Source: Pseudomonas abietaniphila (GTDB taxonomy: Bacteria > Pseudomonadota > Gammaproteobacteria > Pseudomonadales > Pseudomonadaceae). From it: 64,000 bases of DNA. The notes beneath the pieces are model-generated. The model saw only the letters and a program-made list of their open reading frames with translations, searched no databases and was not told where the DNA came from. This document shows, in pieces, positions 40,499 through 48,068 of the stretch. The translations under genes and the position numbers were made by a program. Positions within the stretch are counted from its first letter, which is position 1. The number at the start of each line of letters is the position of its first letter. The stretch lies in contig NZ_FNCO01000001.1 of the NCBI RefSeq assembly GCF_900100795.1, forward strand, positions 1-64,000. Reading direction: 5' to 3'.

Positions 40499-42619
40499 AT
40501 GACCTCGCTTTATTGGCCCTATTGGCTGGCTCATTACTACAGCGCGCTGGAGGTCGCGACCATCCTGGTCGCGGCGATCATCCTGGTGTCGAGCCTGGAC
40601 GATCTGTTCATCGACCTGTGGTACTGGGCACGACGTCTGTACCGCAAGTTCACGGCCGAGCGCCGGTACCGTCCGCTGACTGCAGAGCAGTTGATGGCGC
40701 GGGATGAGCAACCACTGGCGATCATGGTGCCTGCGTGGCTGGAATACGATGTGATTGCGCCGATGATCGAGAACATGGTGTCGACGCTGGACTACCAGCA
40801 TTACGTGGTCTTCGTCGGCACCTACGTCAACGATCAGCGCACCATTGATGAAGTCGAGCGCATGCGTCGGCGCTACAAGCAACTGCATCGCGTGGAAGTG
40901 CCCCACGCCGGTCCGACCTGCAAGGCCGACTGCCTCAACTGGGTCATTCAGGCGATCTTTCTGTATGAGCAGACCCACGCGGTGAGCTTCGCCGGCGTCG
41001 TGCTGCACGACAGCGAGGACGTGTTACACCCCTTGGAGTTGCGCCTGTTCAACTACCTGTTGCCACGCAAGGACATGATTCAGTTACCGGTCGTGTCGCT
41101 GGAGCGTAACTGGTACGAATGGGTGGCAGGCACCTACATGGACGAGTTCGCCGAGTGGCACGGCAAGGACCTGGTGGTGCGCGAAAGCATGACGGACAGC
41201 GTGCCGTCCGCCGGTGTCGGCACCTGCTTTTCGCGACGTGCGCTGCAGGTGCTCGCCGATGAAAACCGCAACCAGCCGTTCAACACCGACAGCCTGACCG
41301 AGGACTACGACGTCGGCGCGCGGCTGGCGCGTTACGGCATGAGCGCGATCTTCGTGCGCTTCCCGGTGCAGTACCGGGTTTTGCGCAAGTCGTGGTTCCG
41401 TGAGCCGTACGAATCGACCCTTGAAATGCCGCTGTGTGTCCGCGAATTCTTCCCGGATACCTTTCGCACGGCGTTCCGTCAAAAGGCTCGCTGGACCCTC
41501 GGCATCGGCCTGCAAGGCTGGGAACAGATGGGCTGGACGGGCTCGCTTGCCAACCGCTACCTGCTGTTTCGCGACCGTAAAGGCGTGGTGACTTCGTTTG
41601 TAAGCATCATCGCTTACGTAATCCTTATGCAGTTGCTGGCGTTGATCGTCCTGCGCGCCAGTGGACTGTGGAACATCAGCTTTCCAACGCCGTTCGAGAA
41701 CAACGGGCTGGTCGGCTTTCTGCTGGCGGCCAACGGCGTCGCATTGCTCTGGCGCATGGCGCATCGGTGCTACTTCACCACGATTCTTTACGGTTGGCAG
41801 CATGGGCTGTTGTCGATGCCGCGCATGATCGTCGGCAATTTCGTCAACTTCATGGCCGCCGCCCGCGCGTGGCGGCTGTTTCTGGTGGGCAAGTTGCTCA
41901 ACCGCAAGCTGGTCTGGGACAAGACCATGCATGACTTTCCGTCGACCGATCTGGTGGCGCAAGCGCCTCGCAAGCTGGGGAGCGTGCTGTTGTCCTGGCA
42001 GGCAATCAACGACGAAAAGCTGCAAACCGCGCTGCAGCAACAGCAGACGCGACAGTTGCCGTTGGGCCGAATCCTGCTCAGTCACGGCTGGCTCGACGAC
42101 GAAACCCTGGCGGAAGCCATTGCGTTTCAGAACGACTTGCCGCGGGTGTTCGACCTGGCGGCCAAGGTCCAACCGACATCGATTCTGGCCGACGAATACT
42201 GGTTGCGCTGGCGCGTGGTGCCTTTAGCACTGGACAGCCAAGGCCGCCCGGAAATCGCCGTGGCCAGCCCACTGACTGAAGAAGGTTTGCAGCAAATCAC
42301 GGACCAGATGGGTGCAGAGCCGGTGCAGTTGATTGCCCGGGAAAGCGAGATCATCGAGCAGTTGCGCCGGCTGGACGTGGTGGCGGGTCAACCGCTTTCC
42401 GCGGCCACGCCGTTGCTGGGTGACTTGCTCATCGACCAGGGCTTGCTGGATCGCCAGACCTTCAATCGCGCCATGTTGCAGTACCGTCCGCACATTCACG
42501 GCCGTATCGGCGATTACCTCGTGGACACCGATGTGTTGTCTCGGGAAACCATCGAGCAGGCCGTGGCGAAGCAGCACAGCCAGTCGGCGTCGAACGCTCA
42601 AACGGAGCAACCTTCATGA
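40499..42619 (+). CDS. nfrB: NfrB-like processive glycosyltransferase with two MshEN c-di-GMP modules
   Basis: The start is ATG 40499, with GGGAG upstream and 11 bp after bcsB; a frame 30 codons longer is open but lies inside bcsB. The 706-residue protein has N-terminal membrane segments and a GT2 domain with VLHDSED (DxD-like), TEDYD and the QKARW (QxxRW) motif of processive synthases. More membrane segments follow. Residues 492-544 form an MshEN motif pair (24 + 5 + 24 residues), residues 639-692 a second, slightly relaxed pair. MshEN binds c-di-GMP in E. coli NfrB. It overlaps nfrA by 4 bp. It should polymerise a glycan from UDP-sugar (possibly UDP-ManNAc) when c-di-GMP is high. Confidence 0.92.
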   Translation: MTSLYWPYWLAHYYSALEVATILVAAIILVSSLDDLFIDLWYWARRLYRKFTAERRYRPLTAEQLMARDEQPLAIMVPAWLEYDVIAPMIENMVSTLDYQHYVVFVGTYVNDQRTIDEVERMRRRYKQLHRVEVPHAGPTCKADCLNWVIQAIFLYEQTHAVSFAGVVLHDSEDVLHPLELRLFNYLLPRKDMIQLPVVSLERNWYEWVAGTYMDEFAEWHGKDLVVRESMTDSVPSAGVGTCFSRRALQVLADENRNQPFNTDSLTEDYDVGARLARYGMSAIFVRFPVQYRVLRKSWFREPYESTLEMPLCVREFFPDTFRTAFRQKARWTLGIGLQGWEQMGWTGSLANRYLLFRDRKGVVTSFVSIIAYVILMQLLALIVLRASGLWNISFPTPFENNGLVGFLLAANGVALLWRMAHRCYFTTILYGWQHGLLSMPRMIVGNFVNFMAAARAWRLFLVGKLLNRKLVWDKTMHDFPSTDLVAQAPRKLGSVLLSWQAINDEKLQTALQQQQTRQLPLGRILLSHGWLDDETLAEAIAFQNDLPRVFDLAAKVQPTSILADEYWLRWRVVPLALDSQGRPEIAVASPLTEEGLQQITDQMGAEPVQLIARESEIIEQLRRLDVVAGQPLSAATPLLGDLLIDQGLLDRQTFNRAMLQYRPHIHGRIGDYLVDTDVLSRETIEQAVAKQHSQSASNAQTEQPS

Positions 42620-44607
42620 AGCTCCCTGTATTGCTGCATCGTCACCTGCGTTTGCACCTTGGCTTTGGCCTCGGCGTGCTGCCGCTCCTGTGCCAGGCTC
42701 AGGCGCAGCCGCACATCCTGCCGCTGCCGTTGACCGGTCCTGCGTTTGCCATCGCCAACGAGGCCTACAGCGCTTACAACCGTAAGGATTACGACCTCGC
42801 GATCGCCAAGGCCCGGGAGGCGCTGCGCCAACGCGACGACGTGGATCAGCTGCGTAAGCTGATCACGTTGGCGGAGCGCGACAAAGACCGCCGGGATCAC
42901 CCTGAGCGTTACCCGGATGCGCGACCCAAACCGGGTTATCTGGACGGGAACCGTTCGTTGCGCGCGTACGCCAATGGCGACTACGACCGTGCGGCCGGGT
43001 TTGCCCGCAAAGCGATCCTCCAGGCGCCGAAAAACCTCGACTACCGGATGATGCTGATCGAGGCGTTGCAGCGTCAGCAGCATCTGGAGGAGGCCGAGGT
43101 CGCGATCAACGAGGCGACTCAGGCGGTCGGGCCTCAAGCGGTGCTGGACCGGCGTCTGCAATCGGTCCACGAACAGATTGCCGTGGTCACCGCCGCCAAG
43201 GGCTACCAGGCGTTGGCGCGGGGCGATAACGAGGCTGCGGTCAGTTACGCCCGTGACGTGGTGCGGCGTTATCCGGACGAGATCGCCTATCGCCGGTTGC
43301 TGGTCAGCGCATTGATCGCGCAGGCGCAATACGCCGATGCACGTTCTGCAGCGACCGAAGCGTTGGCCCTGAAAGGCAATGACGCCACCTTGCTGGCCCA
43401 GCGCGGGCAGATGCGGCTGCGTCTGGGCGACAAGCCCGGCGCGCAGCAGGACTTTGCTCAAGCGCTGGCCGTCGGCAACTTGCCGCTGCGCGAACAGGCG
43501 TCGTTGTATGCCGCGATGGGCGAGCCGCACGAAGCGCTCGAACGCCTGCAAAAGGCCCGCGATGCCGGTGAGTTGCAGCCGGGCGATGAGGTGCAGATGG
43601 CGTATTTCCTGAGTCAGGCCGGTGATGATCGCGCCGCGCTGGGCGTGTTCAAACGCCTGGATCGGCAAAACGGCCTCAAGCCCAAGGAGGTGCAGGACGC
43701 GGCGTACACGGCCATGCGCGTGCCCGACGATGTGCAGGCGATTGCCTACTTCAAGCGCGTACTCGATTACCAGCAGACGGGCGATCTGCAGATGCCTGAT
43801 CAGCAAGTGTTTGACACGCGGCGTGCCGTATCGGATCTGTCGCGGGTCTGGGGCGTGACCAACACCACGACCTACCGCGGCGCCAGTACTACCAACGGCT
43901 TGAGCGGTGCGCCGAGCAGCAGTAACGACAGCGTGCAGAACAGCACCGAAGTGTTCTGGCGCCCGGCCGGGTATCGCGACGCACGGTTCGTCGAACTGTA
44001 CGGGCGCGTGACCGACACGCTGTGGAACAAGGAGAGTGGCAACGACAAAGGGCTGGATGCCTTGCAGGGCGCGGTCGGGGCACGGATCAAACCGTTTTCC
44101 GACTACAACGTGATGGCGGCATTCGAGCGCACCTTCCCGCTGGCAGGCTCGAAGGTCGACGGCGACTGGCTGGTGCGGCTGGGCTATGGTTCGAGCATCG
44201 GCACCGACCTGCGCGTCGATGTGCCGAGCTGGTGGACCTCTCAGTTCTACGCTGAAGGGGGGCGTTATCTGCAGGACAAACGCAACTACTTCAACAGTGA
44301 ATGGCAATTGGGTCGCAGTATTCGCCTGGACCGGGTCAGCCCACGGCTGGTCGTCTTTCCGCACGTGGTCGCCGCCGTGGATTACGACTCGAAGATGCAC
44401 AGTGAAGTCGACGCCCTCGGTCGCAATAAAACCTCTGGCGACAGCGCGGGCGGGGCGGGTGTCGGAGTCGGCGTGCGCTACTGGTTCCGTGAGACCCGGC
44501 ACAAGGCGCCGCAGTCGTACATCGACTTTTCCGTGCAGTACCGCGAGAAGGTGTTTGGTGACGACAGCGCCCAAGGGGTGTTTGCGCGCATGACGTTTGC
44601 CTGGTGA
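42616..44607 (+). CDS. nfrA: NfrA-like outer-membrane protein with TPR domain
   Basis: 663 residues, starting at ATG 42616 that overlaps the nfrB stop. It has a signal peptide (LGFGLGVLPLLCQAQAQ) and TPR-like helical repeats over about 35-360 (for example ANEAYSAYNRKDYDLAIAKAREAL). A C-terminal beta-barrel-like domain (about 420-663) ends in FARMTFAW, an aromatic terminus typical of outer-membrane barrels. E. coli NfrA is the N4 phage adsorption protein and is longer (about 990 residues); this one lacks part of that length. It is expected to export or anchor the glycan through the outer membrane. The next gene is coupled to it. Confidence 0.88.
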   Translation: MKLPVLLHRHLRLHLGFGLGVLPLLCQAQAQPHILPLPLTGPAFAIANEAYSAYNRKDYDLAIAKAREALRQRDDVDQLRKLITLAERDKDRRDHPERYPDARPKPGYLDGNRSLRAYANGDYDRAAGFARKAILQAPKNLDYRMMLIEALQRQQHLEEAEVAINEATQAVGPQAVLDRRLQSVHEQIAVVTAAKGYQALARGDNEAAVSYARDVVRRYPDEIAYRRLLVSALIAQAQYADARSAATEALALKGNDATLLAQRGQMRLRLGDKPGAQQDFAQALAVGNLPLREQASLYAAMGEPHEALERLQKARDAGELQPGDEVQMAYFLSQAGDDRAALGVFKRLDRQNGLKPKEVQDAAYTAMRVPDDVQAIAYFKRVLDYQQTGDLQMPDQQVFDTRRAVSDLSRVWGVTNTTTYRGASTTNGLSGAPSSSNDSVQNSTEVFWRPAGYRDARFVELYGRVTDTLWNKESGNDKGLDALQGAVGARIKPFSDYNVMAAFERTFPLAGSKVDGDWLVRLGYGSSIGTDLRVDVPSWWTSQFYAEGGRYLQDKRNYFNSEWQLGRSIRLDRVSPRLVVFPHVVAAVDYDSKMHSEVDALGRNKTSGDSAGGAGVGVGVRYWFRETRHKAPQSYIDFSVQYREKVFGDDSAQGVFARMTFAW

Positions 44608-44642
44608 CTCAGATCGGGAGGGATGTTTTGGAAAGGCCCGGA

Positions 44643-45488
44643 ATGTCGCGATGGCTGAAAACCTCGTTGGCCGCGCTGCTGGTAGGCGTGATGGGTGTGG
44701 CTGTCGATGCGTTGTACGAACTCGGGCAAGGCGCACGACCGAACATTGCGGGCATTGTCTGGCAGCCGGACAACGCGACCGTGGGCATTCAGGGCGAGTG
44801 GCAAAAGCTGGGTGCCCATGAATTGCTGGTGCAATGGACCGCGGTGGACGGCCAGGCGTTTGTGCCCGGCAGCGGGTTGCCTGAGGTGCCGGCCTTACCC
44901 GATTGGGCGCGCATTGCCAAAGCGCCTTGGGCGCAAGATGTGATCGTTGGGCTGGCAGGGTTCTTCAGTGAAAACCGCTCGCGGGACAACATTGAGGAAC
45001 TGGCGACGTTGTCCGAGCAGATGGCCCGGGTCAAAACGCCATTGAATGTCACCGGATGGTACTTTCCCGCGGAAGTCGATCCCAGCTGGAGCCGCGCCAA
45101 AGAACTGCCCGCGTTGCTCGCCCGCTTGCCGAGGCCGCTGTGGATCAGCGTCTACGACGGTGCCAACATCGGCCCGCAAGCCACGGCTGACTGGCTCAAG
45201 TCCTGGCTGCCGGACGACATCGGGGTGTTCTTCCAGGACGGCGTCGGCGTCTACGCGCGCACTGCCCCGGTCGCGCGCACCTATGCCGATGCGCTGCGCA
45301 AAACCCTGGGCAAAAACCGCGTGAAGATCATCGTCGAAGCGTTTCGCCCTCAGGTCGGCGGCGGCTTTCGCTCCGCAACGGCCGACGAACTGAAACCCCA
45401 GATTGCAGCGTACCGAGGCTACCCGCTGTACCTGTTCGACGGCCCGCATTACGTCACGCCAGACGTGGTGGAAGGGTTGTTGAAGTAA
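44643..45488 (+). CDS. YbcH-like exported protein, possible glycan-processing TIM barrel
   Basis: I start at ATG 44643, preceded by GGAAAGG, giving 281 residues beginning MSRWLKTSLAALLVGVMGVAVDAL, a signal peptide or anchor. A frame from GTG 44604, overlapping the nfrA stop as GTGA, is also open and would add 13 residues. The mature part (VWQPDNATVGIQGEWQK, then NVTGWYFPAEVDPSW, then LYLFDGPHYVTP) resembles DUF4434-type TIM barrels. E. coli has the uncharacterised gene ybcH of about the same size next to nfrA, which supports the link. It may trim or modify the NfrAB glycan. No catalytic residues were identified with confidence. Confidence 0.65.
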   Translation: MSRWLKTSLAALLVGVMGVAVDALYELGQGARPNIAGIVWQPDNATVGIQGEWQKLGAHELLVQWTAVDGQAFVPGSGLPEVPALPDWARIAKAPWAQDVIVGLAGFFSENRSRDNIEELATLSEQMARVKTPLNVTGWYFPAEVDPSWSRAKELPALLARLPRPLWISVYDGANIGPQATADWLKSWLPDDIGVFFQDGVGVYARTAPVARTYADALRKTLGKNRVKIIVEAFRPQVGGGFRSATADELKPQIAAYRGYPLYLFDGPHYVTPDVVEGLLK

Positions 45489-45562
45489 CTGAGTGATACC
45501 TGCGGTGTGAGGTTGACGCCGATGTCGTTCCTGCAGATGCCATTCTTTAGGTGGAGGTGAAT

Positions 45563-45726
45563 AGGCTTCTGGCCGCAGGCCTAGGAGCGCGCTTGCCCGC
45601 GATCTGCTGCGCAGCAGCCGTAAAGCCAGGCACCTTTGCCCTTTCAGGCAGAAAGCATCAACCCGATGACTGCCGCTTCGCGCCAGATCGCGGGCAAGCG
45701 CGCTCCTAGGCCTGCGGCCGAAGCCT
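45563..45726. repeat. REPIN with long arms and CTAGGAG instead of GTAGGAG
   Basis: Arms of about 43 bp (AGGCTTCTGGCCGCAGGCCT then AGGAGCGCGCTTGCCCGCG) mirror their inverse copies, ending CGAAGCCT at 45726. They extend beyond the usual REP sequence, and the first base of the GTAG tetranucleotide is C. It lies between convergent genes and may act as a terminator. The rest of 45489-45742 is empty. Confidence 0.88.
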
Positions 45727-45742
45727 CATCACCGGGCGAGCA

Positions 45743-46252
45743 TCAGCGTTGTGCTGACAGATACCGGGCCAGCGCCTCGATCGCGCCCTCGGCCGTCGCG
45801 CTGCTGCCCGCCCAGGTGCACGCCAGCATCAGGTTTTTCGGCAGATGAAAGTCCTCGACCTGAAACCCCTGTGCATCGAACCCTTCGGCGTCGTGCTGGA
45901 TCTGCTCGCGCAGCGATCCGAGGTCATCGAAGTAGGCCCACACCGGTTTGGCCAGCGCCACGGCCATGCCGACTTCAAATGCTGTCCCGGAATCCGGCTC
46001 GGCACCGCGAAACACATTCAAATTCGCCAGCACGGCATCGCAGCCTTTGATCATCGTGATGTTGGCAGTGCAGATCAGCGCGGCCGTTTCCTGCGGCGGC
46101 AGCCCCTGCGTGACCTCGTTATCGAATGGATACAACCCTTCGAGGCCGTGTGCGTTGCACAGCGCTTTCAGATAACGCCCGTGCTCGATGGCGTCGCTTC
46201 GGAAGACGTCAAAGCCCGCCAGATAAACCCGAGGTGTGCGAGAGGAGAGCAT
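45743..46252 (-). CDS. nucleoside 2-deoxyribosyltransferase-like protein
   Basis: The start is ATG 46252 after AAGGGAAA, giving 169 residues. Family signatures are YLAGFDVFRSDA at the N-terminus and DSGTAFEVGMAVALAKPVWAY in the middle, where the Glu is the catalytic nucleophile of this superfamily. Such enzymes exchange or hydrolyse the base of deoxyribonucleosides or related compounds. An open frame 60 codons longer exists but adds an unlikely N-terminus. It lies beside the divergent FAN1 gene. Confidence 0.87.
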   Translation of the reverse strand: MLSSRTPRVYLAGFDVFRSDAIEHGRYLKALCNAHGLEGLYPFDNEVTQGLPPQETAALICTANITMIKGCDAVLANLNVFRGAEPDSGTAFEVGMAVALAKPVWAYFDDLGSLREQIQHDAEGFDAQGFQVEDFHLPKNLMLACTWAGSSATAEGAIEALARYLSAQR

Positions 46253-46409
46253 GGCCGTTTCCCTTGTAGACGAAGGCATTGATTCTAACGAATCGGGTGA
46301 CCGGTTGCCGTTGATCAGACCGGTTGCGATTGATGGCAAAAAGGGGCTGGAATCTGTACGGATACACAGTATCCTGACGCCTTTCCAACTGCCGTAACGT
46401 GACCGCGCC

Positions 46410-48068
46410 GTGAGCACTTCCCCCCTCGACAACCCGTTCTATTACCTGGAGAACTTTCGCCAGGTGCTGGGCTGGATTGGTCAGCGCTACGACGATCTGC
46501 TCGATGATGACGAGCGTCGGTTCATCGAGCACTTTGCGCGTCTGTCACAGCCTTCCCAGGCGTTGCTGGTGCGGATGGTCATGCGCAAGGGGACTCTGTT
46601 TCGTGCCAGCAAGCTGAATTATGCCGAGATCGGTGACGTGCGGCTGGCTGCCGCGTCGCTTTTGGCGTGTGGATGGGTCGACGCACAGCCTCATCTGGAT
46701 CTTCATGGGTTATTCGCGCTGCTGCGCAAGGACGAACTGGGGCTTTGTTTCAAGGATCACGGAATCAGGAGCACGGAGAAAAAAGCGGATCTGCTGGAGC
46801 GACTCCTGCCGCTGTACGCGCAGGCGCAACCGCTGGATCAGTGGTTCTCAGGCCTTGATGACGTGGTCTTCGGGCTGGAGGTCATGCCGTTGTGCGATCG
46901 CTTGCGTCTGTTGTATTTCGGCAATCTGTACCAGGAGTGGTCCGAATTCGTGCTGGCGGATCTGGGCATTTATCGCTACGAGAAAGTCGAATTTTCCGTC
47001 GAGTCGCGGGGTATCGGCCGACGGGAAGACATCGACACGTGCCTGCATCTGCACGCCTGCCGCCAGGCGCTGGACGAAGGCGCGGTGTTGCACGAACTGG
47101 CCGCTCAGGCGACGAGCGTCAACACCGCAAACCCGTGGCTGGCGATGCGCCGGGCCAAGCTGCTGTTCCAGATCGGTTATCAGGCCGAGCGCGAGCAGGA
47201 CTGGCCGCTGGCGTTGGCCGTGTACACACAGTCCAGTTATCCCGGTGCGCGGGTACGCAGGATTCGCGTGCTTGAGCGCATCGAGCACTACGCTGAAGCC
47301 ATGGCGCTCTTGCTGCAGGCTCAGTCGGCGCCTGAAAACGATGAAGAAACCCAGCACCTGCTGCGCATTCAGCCGCGCCTGCAACGCAAGCTGGGGCAGG
47401 GTGGTGTTCGACGGCGGACCACTCGGGCCGTCACTCGGCTGGACCTGAGCGTGGTGCCGTTGCCGGAACACAGCGTTGAGCGATTGATTCAACTGCACTT
47501 GGCCGAAGAGGGCAGTGAGGTGCATTACGTCGAGAATGCGCTGATCAACTCGCTGTTCGGGCTGTTGTGCTGGCCTGCGATCTTCGCCCCGCTGCCCGGT
47601 GCATTCTTCCATCCGTTTCACAGCGCGCCCAGCGACCTGCACAGCCCCGACTTCTACCCGCGTCGCGCGACGTTGTTCGATGCCTGTCTGGCGCAACTGG
47701 ACGATGGTCGCTATCAGGCGGCGATCCGGCAGAACTACGTCGACAAGTTCGGCCTGCAATCACCCTTCGTGTTCTGGGGCACGCTGACGCCGGAGCTGCT
47801 CGAGCAGGCGCTGCACTGCCTGCCGCCGCAGCACCTAAAACGCTGGTTCCGCCGTCTGCTGCAAGACATCAAGGCCAACCGCACCGGCATGCCCGACCTG
47901 ATCCAGTTCTACCCTGAGCAGCGCAGCTATCGAATGATCGAAGTCAAAGGCCCGGGCGACCGGTTGCAGGACAACCAACTGCGCTGGCTGGATTTCTGCG
48001 CCGAACACGAGATGCCGGTGGTGGTGTGTTACGTCCAGTGGGCCGAGGAATCTGTGCTGGCGGGTTAG
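46410..48068 (+). CDS. FAN1-like structure-specific nuclease (VRR-NUC)
   Basis: 552 residues from GTG 46410. The C-terminal VRR-NUC domain carries PDLIQF (D496) and MIEVKGPGDRLQ (E511, K513), the PD-(D/E)xK catalytic set. The N-terminus (NPFYYLENFRQVLGWIGQRYDDLL) and the central helical part match bacterial FAN1, which in P. aeruginosa cuts branched and crosslinked DNA. It is tail-to-tail with the SNF2 gene and overlaps it by 4 bp. Both could act in DNA repair, but they are not co-transcribed. Confidence 0.93.
   Translation: MSTSPLDNPFYYLENFRQVLGWIGQRYDDLLDDDERRFIEHFARLSQPSQALLVRMVMRKGTLFRASKLNYAEIGDVRLAAASLLACGWVDAQPHLDLHGLFALLRKDELGLCFKDHGIRSTEKKADLLERLLPLYAQAQPLDQWFSGLDDVVFGLEVMPLCDRLRLLYFGNLYQEWSEFVLADLGIYRYEKVEFSVESRGIGRREDIDTCLHLHACRQALDEGAVLHELAAQATSVNTANPWLAMRRAKLLFQIGYQAEREQDWPLALAVYTQSSYPGARVRRIRVLERIEHYAEAMALLLQAQSAPENDEETQHLLRIQPRLQRKLGQGGVRRRTTRAVTRLDLSVVPLPEHSVERLIQLHLAEEGSEVHYVENALINSLFGLLCWPAIFAPLPGAFFHPFHSAPSDLHSPDFYPRRATLFDACLAQLDDGRYQAAIRQNYVDKFGLQSPFVFWGTLTPELLEQALHCLPPQHLKRWFRRLLQDIKANRTGMPDLIQFYPEQRSYRMIEVKGPGDRLQDNQLRWLDFCAEHEMPVVVCYVQWAEESVLAG

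Noticed and set aside
42598..44736. Minus-strand frame of 712 codons over nfrA
   Set aside because: NfrA has a signal peptide, TPR repeats and an aromatic C-terminus; the antisense frame is a GC-bias shadow.
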